Shown: positions 1-8,004 of the stretch, piece by piece
How the letters are laid out: every line of letters begins with the position of its first letter
Position numbering within the stretch: position 1 is the stretch's first letter
NCBI GenBank assembly: GCA_903848935.1
Contig: CAINHO010000028.1
Span: 1 to 64,000 of the forward strand
Direction: 5' to 3'
DNA length: 64,000 bases
Source: an uncultured Pseudomonadota bacterium
GTDB lineage: Bacteria; Pseudomonadota; Gammaproteobacteria; Methylococcales; Methylomonadaceae
Notes under the pieces: model-generated
The model's database searches: none
What the model was told of the DNA's origin: nothing
What the model saw: only the letters and a program-made list of their open reading frames with translations
Translations under genes and position numbers: made by a program

Positions 1-12
1 GGATGATTGAAC

Positions 13-750
13 ATGAATAATTTAATTGCACCCTATCGACAAAAATGGCAAAACGATTTCCCTAAAGTCATATTAAATGCGGCGTTAGGCGATGCGTCTA
101 AACATTCAAATTATCTTGCCGCAAAAAGTGGTGATTTAAATGCGGCGTTAATTTTGGCAATTGATTTAATCAATCAAGAAGCCATTGAAAAATTGGCGAC
201 CATTATTCAGAATGAAAAGCCGTTACTCGTTCCAGTTCACGCCGAGGAAGCAATAAGTATCAATCGAATTCCGTTAGCTTACGCTATTATTTTAGGCAAA
301 AAATTAGATTTACCTGTCGAGTTAAATGTTGTGCAATCTGCGAAAGTTAGCCGCACAGGTTCAGATGGTTTTTCGAGATTGGCATTTCCGCCGCCATTTT
401 CAGGTGAACCCAGTGCAAAAGCAGATTACGCAATTATTTTGGATGACACTTTAACGCAAGGCGGAACGCTAGCAAATTTGCGCGGTTATCTTGGGAAATT
501 TGGAATTCAAACACTTGCGGCAGCAACATTAACAGGCAAAAATTATTCCTCTACGCTTGCCATTACAGACGTGACTTTAAATACTTTACAGGAAAATTAT
601 CATGAACTTGAACATTGGTGGATTAGTTATTTCGGATATGGATTTGATTGCCTCACAGAATCCGAAGCACGATATATCATCCACTCAAAGAAGGATGCTG
701 ACACCATCCGAAATCGAATCATTGCAGAAAGACAAGCGGGATTCGTTTGA
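13..750 (+). CDS. Phosphoribosyltransferase-family protein
   Basis: The protein has 245 residues from ATG 13; the ORF track opens at an upstream TTG. A PRPP-binding loop of the type I phosphoribosyltransferase fold is clear near residues 140-153 (IILDDTLTQGGT), with the hydrophobic strand and two acidic residues followed by TxGGT. The N-terminal half lacks motifs that would identify a named purine or pyrimidine enzyme, so the substrate base is unknown. It could be an orotate- or adenine-type transferase relative or a non-catalytic regulator. ATG 13 has a weak GGA at positions 1-3. A stop codon at 18-20 in another frame suggests that an upstream gene overlaps this start. Downstream sits a tiny ORF in another frame. 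The fold is confident; the function is not. Confidence 0.75.
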   Translation: MNNLIAPYRQKWQNDFPKVILNAALGDASKHSNYLAAKSGDLNAALILAIDLINQEAIEKLATIIQNEKPLLVPVHAEEAISINRIPLAYAIILGKKLDLPVELNVVQSAKVSRTGSDGFSRLAFPPPFSGEPSAKADYAIILDDTLTQGGTLANLRGYLGKFGIQTLAAATLTGKNYSSTLAITDVTLNTLQENYHELEHWWISYFGYGFDCLTESEARYIIHSKKDADTIRNRIIAERQAGFV

Positions 751-796
751 AAAAATGACGGCGATTTTTGAACAATTAAAATTGAAAATAAGTTAG
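695..796 (+). CDS. Possible 33-residue small protein overlapping the phosphoribosyltransferase end
   Basis: An ATG inside the last 56 bases of the phosphoribosyltransferase opens a 33-codon frame (MLTPSEIESLQKDK...). The peptide is highly charged, looks helical and continues for 46 bases beyond the upstream stop, which is typical of a coupled small gene. Its stop codon (AGT TAG) lies inside the left arm of the hairpin element starting at 790, so its natural C-terminus may have been altered by that element. No family is recognised. It may be only a chance frame; the protein-like composition is the only support. Confidence 0.35.
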   Translation: MLTPSEIESLQKDKRDSFEKMTAIFEQLKLKIS

Positions 797-875
797 GTGC
801 AAAAAGGATAGCAACCCTGATTAGCTCATCAATGCAAAATGCAAAGGCTAAGTCAGTTTGACTTGCACCTAACTT
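790..875. repeat. 86-bp hairpin or MITE-like element with 13-bp terminal inverted repeats
   Basis: AAGTTAGGTGCAA (790-802) and TTGCACCTAACTT (863-875) form a perfect 13-bp inverted repeat. Inside, CTGATTAGC and GCTAAGTCAG form a second imperfect pairing, so most of the segment can fold into one long stem. A 10-base direct repeat TTGAAAATAA occurs at 782-791 and 880-889, bracketing the structure although not exactly at its ends. It could be a miniature transposable element, a REP-like unit or a structured transcript region before pilB. There is no U-tract, so it is not a standard terminator. Confidence 0.6.
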
Positions 876-902
876 GGTTTTGAAAATAACACGAGACACC
901 CT

Positions 903-2582
903 ATGCAAGAAAACTTCCTCACCGTTCTACAAAACAAAGGCAAACTTTCCCAGTCCGATTTAAAAAAAGTGGAACGAATGCAAAAAACCGCTGTCGCTGA
1001 AAGTTTGCCTGCGTTGCTGATTAAACTTGGGCTGTGTTCAGAACTCGACGTGGCATTGGCATTTGTTGAAAGTGGCAATTTTTCTAAAATTACGCCTGAA
1101 CAATATCCGCTAGAAAAAACGTTGCCCGACGAAATTTCGCTACGTTTTTTGAAGCATTATCATCTAATCGGTTTAAGTTCGGACGAACTACACATAACTG
1201 TTTCAATGCTCGACCCTGAAGATGAATTTGTTTTGGATGCGCTACGTTTGGCAACAGGCAAAACAATTGTGCCGCAAGTGGGCGTATTATCTGAAATCGA
1301 TGCAGCAATCACGACACAATATGAACAAGGTCAGACTAAAACTGAATCGCTCGATGATTTGAGTTTTGACGAATTGGGCGAAGAAGATTTAGCGCATCTG
1401 AAAGATTTAGCCAGCGAAGCCCCCGTGATTAAAATGGTTAACGCGATTATGCAACGTGCTATCGAAATGAAAGCCTCCGATATTCACATCGAACCGTTTG
1501 AGCAAACGTTAAAAGTGCGTTTGCGTGTCGATGGCGTGTTGCAAGACATTGAAGCTCCGCCGGTGAAATCAACAGCCGCCGTGATTTCGCGTATTAAAAT
1601 CATGGCGAAACTCAACATTGCCGAACGCCGTTTGCCGCAAGACGGTCGGATTAAAGTGCAAATGCTTGGTAAAGAATTGGATTTACGGGTTTCCACCATT
1701 CCAACCATGTACGGCGAAAGTGTAGTTACTCGTCTGCTCGATAAAGAAAATACCGTATTAGATTTTGAAGCGTTGGGTTTTGGAGGGCGACAATTACAAC
1801 AATTTCTCGATGTTCTCGCGCAACCACATGGCATTATTTTAATCACCGGACCAACAGGTTCGGGCAAATCGACTACGATGTATGCGGCGTTGAAGCAATT
1901 AAATACTACCGCGCGAAAAATTATCACGGTTGAAGATCCTGTCGAATACCAAATGGACGGTATCAATCAAATTCAAGCCAAACCTCAAATTGGACTGACG
2001 TTTTCGGTCGCATTACGTTCGATTGTTCGCCAAGACCCTGACGTGATTATGATTGGTGAAATGCGTGATTTAGAAACGGCGCGAATTGCGGTTCAATCTG
2101 CGCTCACGGGGCATTTAGTGCTTTCGACTTTGCACACGAATGATGCCGCTGGTGGTGTAACCCGTTTGCTCGATATGGGTTTGGAAGAATATTTACTGAC
2201 TTCAACAGTGAATGGCATTTTGGCACAACGGCTAGTGCGACAACTTTGTAAATCTTGCAAACAGCCTTACGTTGCGCCGAATGAAATCGTAGATGAAATG
2301 CGTTTACGGCGTTTTCAACCTGATGGTGAAATTACGCTTTTCAAACCGATTGGTTGCACGGCGTGTGGTGGTTTAGGTTATCGTGGACGATTAGCAATTA
2401 TCGAATTTTTGTCGATGACCGACCCGATTCGTAAATTGATTATGGCACACGCTTCAGCTGGCGCGATTGAAACCGTGGCGCGTGAAGAAGGCATGACGAC
2501 GTTATACGAAAATGGTTTACAAAAAGTGTTGCAAGGCGTGACTACGTTGGAAGAAGTGATGCGCGTAACTTCGGAGAATTGA
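903..2582 (+). CDS. pilB: Type IV pilus assembly/extension ATPase PilB
   Basis: 559 residues, the usual PilB length. PilB is the cytoplasmic hexameric ATPase that powers pilin polymerisation through the inner-membrane protein PilC. The N-terminal MshEN-type domain covers roughly residues 1-140. The GspE/PilB ATPase core follows, with Walker A GPTGSGKST near residue 316, a Walker B region IMIGEMRD near 381, and conserved His in the LSTLHTNDAAGG segment. Two CxxC pairs (CKSC near 449, CTAC near 484) form the C-terminal zinc site that marks PilB/GspE rather than PilT. Its normal partner pilC is found only after an intervening restriction-modification pair. The stop codon lies two bases before the likely GTG of the methyltransferase. 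Confidence 0.96.
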   Translation: MQENFLTVLQNKGKLSQSDLKKVERMQKTAVAESLPALLIKLGLCSELDVALAFVESGNFSKITPEQYPLEKTLPDEISLRFLKHYHLIGLSSDELHITVSMLDPEDEFVLDALRLATGKTIVPQVGVLSEIDAAITTQYEQGQTKTESLDDLSFDELGEEDLAHLKDLASEAPVIKMVNAIMQRAIEMKASDIHIEPFEQTLKVRLRVDGVLQDIEAPPVKSTAAVISRIKIMAKLNIAERRLPQDGRIKVQMLGKELDLRVSTIPTMYGESVVTRLLDKENTVLDFEALGFGGRQLQQFLDVLAQPHGIILITGPTGSGKSTTMYAALKQLNTTARKIITVEDPVEYQMDGINQIQAKPQIGLTFSVALRSIVRQDPDVIMIGEMRDLETARIAVQSALTGHLVLSTLHTNDAAGGVTRLLDMGLEEYLLTSTVNGILAQRLVRQLCKSCKQPYVAPNEIVDEMRLRRFQPDGEITLFKPIGCTACGGLGYRGRLAIIEFLSMTDPIRKLIMAHASAGAIETVAREEGMTTLYENGLQKVLQGVTTLEEVMRVTSEN

Positions 2583-2584
2583 AC

Positions 2585-4504
2585 GTGAATGCCAAACTTC
2601 ATCAGCTATCCGTAGATAAAGCCGCCGAAGTGGTTGGTGTTTCTACAGCAACAATGCGGAATTGGGTAAAAGCAGGTCATATAACACCAGTGAAACAACG
2701 ACCGCTCTCATTTTCAAACAAAGATATTAATAAATTAAAAAATAGTCTTAAAAATGGTTCACTGCAAAAATTAACAACAAGAGCAAATAAGGTTCATTCG
2801 ACATCAAACATATTGCCATTTGAATGTGCTTCAAATGCAATTTTTTTTGATAATGTTGAAACCATTAAGGCTTTTGTTGATGAGAAAAAATTAAATTTAA
2901 ATAGCGTATTGTTTGTAGCGACAATTAAAGTTTTAGCAAAAAAAAACGAGGTTACATTTCATAACATCGAAAACGTATTTTCTGAAAATTCCTTTAAAAA
3001 TTGGAAGCGTAAATCTGTAAAAGTTGAGGTTGAAAACTGGTTACAAGAATTAAGCAATACGAAACAAAGTCAAAATGATTATGCAAAACTTTACGATTTA
3101 CTTGTTTTATCGAATGCCGATTTTTTAGGATTGTTATACCAATCATTGAGTAATGAAGGTAGCAAATCCGCTAAAGGCAGTTATTACACGCCTTTGAAAT
3201 TGATTGAAGATTCATTGTGTGAAATCAAAAAAAATTCAAATAATACATTCTTAGATCCTTGTTGCGGAACGGGAAACTATCTAATTTCTGCGGCGAAAAT
3301 TTTACAATTACAACCAGAAAAAATCCTTGGTTTTGATATTGATTCACTCGCTGTGAAAATTGCCCGAATCAATTTGTTACTTGCTTATCCAAAAATAGAT
3401 TTTTCACCAAATGTTTATTGTTTGGATTCACTCAATGAATTAGCAACGGGTAACGTTTCTTGCCAAACCAACGAGTTTTTAAATTCAATTGATGTGATTG
3501 CAACCAACCCGCCGTGGGGCGCATCAAAAAATAACTCGATTGAAACTTTTTCGTTGTTTTTACAAAAATCACTTCATTTGTTAAAGGATGGTGGGCAACT
3601 ATCGTTTGTTTTGCCAGAATCAATTTTGAATGTAAAAACACATTCCATCATTCGGCATACGCTTTTAACACAAGGAAAAATTTTAAAAATAATAAAATTA
3701 GGTCGGCAATTTACGGGGGTTTTTACACCTGTTATTAGATTAGATTTTGTAAAAACTTTAAAAAATACTGACAATTTAGTCACAATTCAAAATGATAAAA
3801 ATGTTTTTCATCTCGAACAAAAGCGTTTTTTGACTAACTCAAATTATATTTTTGACATTGATGTTTCTGCTGACGAAGCAAAACTTTTACAAAAAATTTA
3901 CGCCATTCCACACAATACGCTATTTCAAAATGCAGAATGGGCATTAGGAATTGTGACGGGAGATAACAAAAAACATCTTTCTGATGTGAATCTTCAAAAT
4001 TTAGAGCCTGTTTTCCGAGGCTCGGATATTCAAGCGTTTTTTGTAAATGAACCAAAATTATTTTTGAATTTTGAACCAAAAAACTTTCAGCAAGTTGCCC
4101 CAGAACGATTTTTCAGAATGCCAGAAAAGTTAATTTATCGATTCATTTCAAAAACGCTCACTTTTGCTTATGACGACAAACAACGATTAACGCTGAATAG
4201 TGCAAACATTTTGATTCCTAAAATTCCAAATGTCAGTTTAAAAGTGGCTTTAGCTTATTTAAATTCAAGTCTGTTTCAATACTTATTCAAAAAACAATTT
4301 TCAACACATAAAGTATTGCGCGGCGACCTTGAAAAATTACCGTTTCCTATCTTGAGCAACTCGAAACATAACGAAATAGAGCAAATAATTGAGCAAGTGT
4401 TAAAAGGCAAAAGTAAGTATGACCAGTTAGATGCGTTGATTTTTTCAACGTTTCATTTATCGAATTCTGAAATAACGACAATTCACCAAGGATTAAAAAA
4501 GTAA
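2585..4504 (+). CDS. N6-adenine DNA methyltransferase with N-terminal HTH (restriction-modification)
   Basis: 639 residues from GTG 2585, preferred over the ORF-track TTG 2579 because GGAG at 2572-2575 sits nine bases upstream of the GTG. Residues 8-40 form a MerR/excisionase-like helix-turn-helix (VSTATMRNWVKAGHI). A class I SAM methyltransferase core follows: motif I DPCCGTGNY near residue 222 and the catalytic NPPW near residue 307, as in N6-adenine methylases of the gamma/Eco57I-like type. The C-terminal third looks like a target recognition region, ending with a KLPFPI-type segment. The gene is much richer in A+T than pilB and pilC, a sign of transfer. The HTH could let the enzyme control its own operon (inference). 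Its stop overlaps the next gene (TAATG), the cognate endonuclease candidate. The recognition sequence cannot be read from the protein. Confidence 0.88.
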   Translation: MNAKLHQLSVDKAAEVVGVSTATMRNWVKAGHITPVKQRPLSFSNKDINKLKNSLKNGSLQKLTTRANKVHSTSNILPFECASNAIFFDNVETIKAFVDEKKLNLNSVLFVATIKVLAKKNEVTFHNIENVFSENSFKNWKRKSVKVEVENWLQELSNTKQSQNDYAKLYDLLVLSNADFLGLLYQSLSNEGSKSAKGSYYTPLKLIEDSLCEIKKNSNNTFLDPCCGTGNYLISAAKILQLQPEKILGFDIDSLAVKIARINLLLAYPKIDFSPNVYCLDSLNELATGNVSCQTNEFLNSIDVIATNPPWGASKNNSIETFSLFLQKSLHLLKDGGQLSFVLPESILNVKTHSIIRHTLLTQGKILKIIKLGRQFTGVFTPVIRLDFVKTLKNTDNLVTIQNDKNVFHLEQKRFLTNSNYIFDIDVSADEAKLLQKIYAIPHNTLFQNAEWALGIVTGDNKKHLSDVNLQNLEPVFRGSDIQAFFVNEPKLFLNFEPKNFQQVAPERFFRMPEKLIYRFISKTLTFAYDDKQRLTLNSANILIPKIPNVSLKVALAYLNSSLFQYLFKKQFSTHKVLRGDLEKLPFPILSNSKHNEIEQIIEQVLKGKSKYDQLDALIFSTFHLSNSEITTIHQGLKK

Positions 4505-5235
4505 TGGAACAATTAAAAGCAAAACTTATTGGGCTTGTTGAAACGCTCGAAAAACAAAAACACGATGATGTTATGCAACGTTTAGATGATTTGGTTTCAG
4601 TTTATCCATTCAATGATTATGAATTTTTAATTTCATCTTTAATGGGTCACGGCAAAATTTCAATCGATGATTATCACGAACTTCGTGATGATTACATTGC
4701 TCGAAATATGTTTTTGTATATTTTTGAAATTAGCGCACCGCGCAGTTTTGGCGAATCATGGGCGCAAGGCAATTTAAAAACACTTTGCCCCGAATTGGTT
4801 AAACCAACTAAAAAAATAGATGTGAATTATTCAGGGCAATACGATTTCTTTTTAGACAACAAAATAAGAATTGAAGTCAAAGCCTCGAGAGCTGTTGATT
4901 TTGACAGTAACGAACCTTTGTACGTTAAAGCATTGGCTTCGGATTCGATCGCTAAATTCGATATGAATTTTCAGCAAGTGAAGCCCGCTTGTTGTGATGT
5001 TCTAATTTGGGTAGGCGTTTGGCGTGATGTGGTGCGTTATTGGGTACTTTCCTCGGACGAAGTTGCACAAAATAAATACTATTCAACAGGGCAACATCGT
5101 GGAAATACTGGCGAAGGTCAAATTCATTTGAAAGAATCTAATATCGCAGAATTTGCGGCTTTTGAATCTTCGGCTAGAAATCTTGTTGATGATATTCGGG
5201 CTGCTTATTTACGACAACGTGGAAATAAAGAATGA
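4504..5235 (+). CDS. Putative type II restriction endonuclease, PD-(D/E)XK fold
   Basis: 243 residues, starting one base inside the methyltransferase stop. D114-X9-E124-V-K126 (DFFLDNKIRIEVK) is a clear PD-(D/E)XK nuclease signature: an Asp, then Glu-x-Lys on adjacent strands. Residues 150-215 contain hydrophobic strands (DVLIWVGVW, YWVL) usual in such folds. Position directly after a DNA methyltransferase, together with the nuclease motif, makes it the cognate endonuclease. The exact restriction family and cut site are not recognised. The AT-rich composition matches the methyltransferase, not the pil genes. Its stop overlaps the pilC start (ATGA), so ribosomes finishing this gene can restart on pilC. 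Confidence 0.82.
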   Translation: MEQLKAKLIGLVETLEKQKHDDVMQRLDDLVSVYPFNDYEFLISSLMGHGKISIDDYHELRDDYIARNMFLYIFEISAPRSFGESWAQGNLKTLCPELVKPTKKIDVNYSGQYDFFLDNKIRIEVKASRAVDFDSNEPLYVKALASDSIAKFDMNFQQVKPACCDVLIWVGVWRDVVRYWVLSSDEVAQNKYYSTGQHRGNTGEGQIHLKESNIAEFAAFESSARNLVDDIRAAYLRQRGNKE

Positions 5236-6449
5236 CCTTATTTTTTTATCAAGCCGTCAACACCGCTGGCGAAACCGAAGAAGGCGAACGCGAAGCTGTC
5301 GACGAAGCCAGTTGTGTGCAGCAATTACAAGCTGACGGCTATATTCCAATTCGCGTCAAACCCGCAAAACGCCAAGCATTTTTAGGCTTCAATTTAAGCG
5401 GTCGAAGCGGAAAATTATCCAACAAAAGCATAGTGTTATTGACGGGCGAACTAGCGATGTTGTTGGAATCTGGACTACCGTTAGACAGGTCTTTGCTTGT
5501 GTTAATGGATTTAGCCAACGATAACGAAAACTTGAGCAAACTCATCGGGCGAGTCTTAGAAAAAGTGAAAAGCGGCGTGTCGCTCGCCGACGCATTCGAA
5601 CAACAAACTGGCGTTTTCAGTAAATTTTATTTAAACATGATTCGTGCAGGTGAAGCGGGTGGAAATTTAGGCGAAGTGTTAAACCGAATGGCGGTGTATT
5701 TAGAAAGCTCGCAAGAACTGAAAGAAACCGTCAGTACCGCGTTAATTTATCCGACAATTTTGTTGGTGATGTCGCTGGCTTCGCTGTTTATTATGCTGAC
5801 ATTCGTGGTGCCACAATTTAGCGAAATGTTTGCCAGTGCAGGTAAAGCCTTGCCAGTTTCGACACAAATCGTCGTGGGTTTAGCGGACTGGTTACAACAT
5901 TATTGGTGGATTGTGATTGGTGGCGTGGTTTCGATTATGACGTATTTCAATTTCCAACTCGGCAATCCTGAAACTAAAAAAGTGTGGGACGGACGGTGGT
6001 TAAAATTACCGCTCGTCGGCGAAATGATTTTGAACAAAGAAGTCGCTAACGTGACGCGCACTTTGGGAACACTTTTAGGAAATGGCGTGTCGATTTTATC
6101 GGCGTTTATTATTGTCCGAGAAACCGTTGATAATTTGGTCGTTGCCGCTGCGTTGCACGATACAGAAGAACAAATTAAACAAGGTAAAACGCTATTTGAC
6201 GCACTCGAACAAAAAGCAATTTTCCCCAAAATGGCGATGCAAATGATAAAAATGGGTGAAGAAACAGGGCATTTAGAAGAAATGCTTTTGCGCGTTGCCA
6301 CGATTTACGATAAACAATTGCGCGTATCGATTGCCCGAATGTTAGCGTTACTTGAACCTGCGTTGATTATTACGCTCGGCATTATGATTGCTGGAATTAT
6401 CGTGTCGATTTTGTTGGCAATTTTGAGCGTGAATGATTTGGCGGTGTGA
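5232..6449 (+). CDS. pilC: Type IV pilus inner-membrane platform protein PilC
   Basis: 405 residues, the expected length. PilC/GspF is the integral membrane platform that couples PilB ATPase motion to pilin assembly. Two T2SSF repeats are visible, roughly residues 70-193 and 273-395, each with the GExxG-type turn (RAGEAGGNLGEVL; KMGEETGHLEEML). Hydrophobic segments lie near residues 170-195, 215-235 and 370-400. The start overlaps the endonuclease stop by four bases; GTGGAAATAAAG upstream may serve as ribosome binding site and belongs to the endonuclease coding sequence. The prepilin peptidase gene pilD, often third in this operon, does not follow; a convergent protease gene does. Confidence 0.95.
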   Translation: MTLFFYQAVNTAGETEEGEREAVDEASCVQQLQADGYIPIRVKPAKRQAFLGFNLSGRSGKLSNKSIVLLTGELAMLLESGLPLDRSLLVLMDLANDNENLSKLIGRVLEKVKSGVSLADAFEQQTGVFSKFYLNMIRAGEAGGNLGEVLNRMAVYLESSQELKETVSTALIYPTILLVMSLASLFIMLTFVVPQFSEMFASAGKALPVSTQIVVGLADWLQHYWWIVIGGVVSIMTYFNFQLGNPETKKVWDGRWLKLPLVGEMILNKEVANVTRTLGTLLGNGVSILSAFIIVRETVDNLVVAAALHDTEEQIKQGKTLFDALEQKAIFPKMAMQMIKMGEETGHLEEMLLRVATIYDKQLRVSIARMLALLEPALIITLGIMIAGIIVSILLAILSVNDLAV

Positions 6450-6450
6450 C

Positions 6451-6474
6451 GGCGAAGGTATGGAATCCTTCGCC
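6451..6474. terminator. Hairpin between convergent pilC and protease genes
   Basis: GGCGAAGG (6451-6458) and CCTTCGCC (6467-6474) form a perfect 8-bp GC-rich stem with an 8-base loop directly after the pilC stop. There is no U-run on either strand, so it is not a textbook intrinsic terminator. Its position between convergent genes makes a role in transcript ending or 3' protection likely. Confidence 0.45.
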
Positions 6475-6490
6475 AATAACGAAAAAACGT

Positions 6491-7900
6491 CTACGCTGCA
6501 GCAGAAAAAAGTGAACCTGAGCCAGGTTGAAGTGAATTACCATTTGCGGTATTTGCTGACAATTGCGTTAAGAAATCTTGTAAATTTACAGGCGAAGTTG
6601 AGCCACCTAAAGATTGAACAAGGTTAGTAAAATCCGTTTGTAACGCGCTGTTTTTTCCATTAGAACCGCTTAATGAATTCGTTAAATTTTGCAAATTAGC
6701 CGTGGGATTATTGTACGCCGTTTGTATTTTTGATGGCGGAACTGAAACACCCGTCACGCTGAGTCCCATATCTTCAAGCATCGCAACATCTAACGTAGAA
6801 ATTGATTTTACTTCGCCAGTGTTGATGGATGCTGACATTAAATCAGTGGGATTTAGCACATGATAATAAGCAGACCCTACTCCAGCACTTGCAGGAGCTA
6901 ATGGTACTGGCTTACCTGCATTCACTGTTTCAGCGTGACGACCTACAAAAAATACAGGCGAATTACTGGGTGGTGTCACTACAGTTGGATCCGTAGATGG
7001 TGTTACTACAGTTGGATCCGCAGGTGGTGTTACTACAGTTGGATCCGTAGATGGTGTCACTACAGTTGGATCATTTGGTAATGTGACTAATGTGTCATAG
7101 GCTGTTTTTAAAGACGCACTCTGTGCCAAATTTCCCGTAAAGGCTAAACCATGCAAAATTTCATGTGTCAGAATCGTTGTTAAATCATATTTATCAGGTG
7201 CTGGTGTGCCACTGAATGACATTTTATCCATATTCGCCAAATTGATATAAAGCGTTGAATCGGGTGCGTTCGGACTAGAATCTACCCCTTTAATTGAATC
7301 AGCAATAAATGAAGCATCTGTTGTTTTCGTTGGATTAGTTGGATCCGTCGGATTTGCTGTAGTGGTAGTAATTAGGGAAGCATTCGCTTGAGCCAAAGTG
7401 CCGCTATCTATAGATTCAGTCAATACTTTCAAGTCGAAAACAACTTTTGAGCTAATGTATTGTCCGATATTATCCAAAGCTGTTTTAATGCTGCCACTTA
7501 CATTGGCAAGATTATTACCCAAATTTGCCTGACTTAAATCGACGTTGTATTTAAAATTCGTCCCCCCTGAAATTTGCGTGCTATTTTCAACACTGGCCGC
7601 AGAGGTTAACGCTTGTGGATTACTTTGCGTTAACGTTTTAGATAAGTTTTGCACAAAAACTTGCAGCGCATCATGAGTATTCGGCGATGTATTCCCTGCA
7701 TTCACGTCAGCAGTGTTTACACCCAAATTTTGCAACGATTGAATCACGCTTTGCATCAATGAGTCGTTGTTACTATTTGCACTCGATGTTGAAGGCGTGA
7801 CATTCTTGCTTGCGTTATCCGTTTGTGTCGTTTGTGTATTCACATTTGCTAATGTGAGAATTTGATACGGTGTTGAAGACCGATTGATTGTATAGGTCAT
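6491..7900 (-). CDS. Metzincin-like zinc metalloprotease with VVTP tandem repeats
   Basis: 469 residues. HEILHGLAF at residues 246-254 is a HExxH zinc site followed by the LGF-like hydrophobics of secreted metzincins. Downstream, NPTDLMSASI followed by TLDVAMLEDMGL matches the Met-turn and conserved tail seen in such proteases of environmental bacteria. Between them lies an inserted stretch of four 9-residue units (DPTVVTPST). The N-terminus (MTYTINRSS) has no Sec signal peptide or lipobox. The first ~230 residues are Ser/Thr/Asn/Gln-rich and low complexity, as in surface or type I-secreted proteins, but no RTX repeats are visible. The third ligand of a canonical HExxHxxGxxH is not evident, so activity is uncertain. 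It is convergent with pilC and has its own promoter region upstream. Confidence 0.6.
   Translation of the reverse strand: MTYTINRSSTPYQILTLANVNTQTTQTDNASKNVTPSTSSANSNNDSLMQSVIQSLQNLGVNTADVNAGNTSPNTHDALQVFVQNLSKTLTQSNPQALTSAASVENSTQISGGTNFKYNVDLSQANLGNNLANVSGSIKTALDNIGQYISSKVVFDLKVLTESIDSGTLAQANASLITTTTANPTDPTNPTKTTDASFIADSIKGVDSSPNAPDSTLYINLANMDKMSFSGTPAPDKYDLTTILTHEILHGLAFTGNLAQSASLKTAYDTLVTLPNDPTVVTPSTDPTVVTPPADPTVVTPSTDPTVVTPPSNSPVFFVGRHAETVNAGKPVPLAPASAGVGSAYYHVLNPTDLMSASINTGEVKSISTLDVAMLEDMGLSVTGVSVPPSKIQTAYNNPTANLQNLTNSLSGSNGKNSALQTDFTNLVQSLGGSTSPVNLQDFLTQLSANTANGNSLQPGSGSLFSAAA
6972..7079 (-). repeat. Four tandem 27-bp repeats inside the protease gene
   Basis: Four consecutive 27-base units (core GGTGTYACTACAGTTGGATC on the plus strand) encode DPTVVTPST-like 9-residue units. 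The first three differ by only a few bases and the last diverges in its final seven. The in-frame, near-identical units suggest recent expansion by slippage or recombination and a flexible Pro/Thr spacer whose length could vary among strains. Confidence 0.9.
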
Positions 7901-8004
7901 AGTTATCTATCCCATGCTTGAGTATTTGTAATTTGGATTATGGTGGATTCCAAAAAAACATCCTCTTCCATTGTCGGCATAACTTGTGAAACCTATAACA
8001 GGAT

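Noticed and set aside
3-20. Possible tail of an upstream gene ending at 18-20 (ATGATTGAACATGAATAA)
   Set aside because: Only six codons are visible at the window edge, so no gene can be supported.
1484-1966. 160-residue minus-strand ORF opposite pilB
   Set aside because: It covers the Walker A region of PilB in antisense; no independent evidence for coding.
6433-6627. 64-residue plus-strand ORF after pilC
   Set aside because: It runs over the hairpin and the antisense of the protease C-terminus; composition and position suggest a chance frame.
6972-7079. CRISPR-like array
   Set aside because: The 27-bp repeats are directly tandem without spacers, stay in frame and encode a protein repeat.
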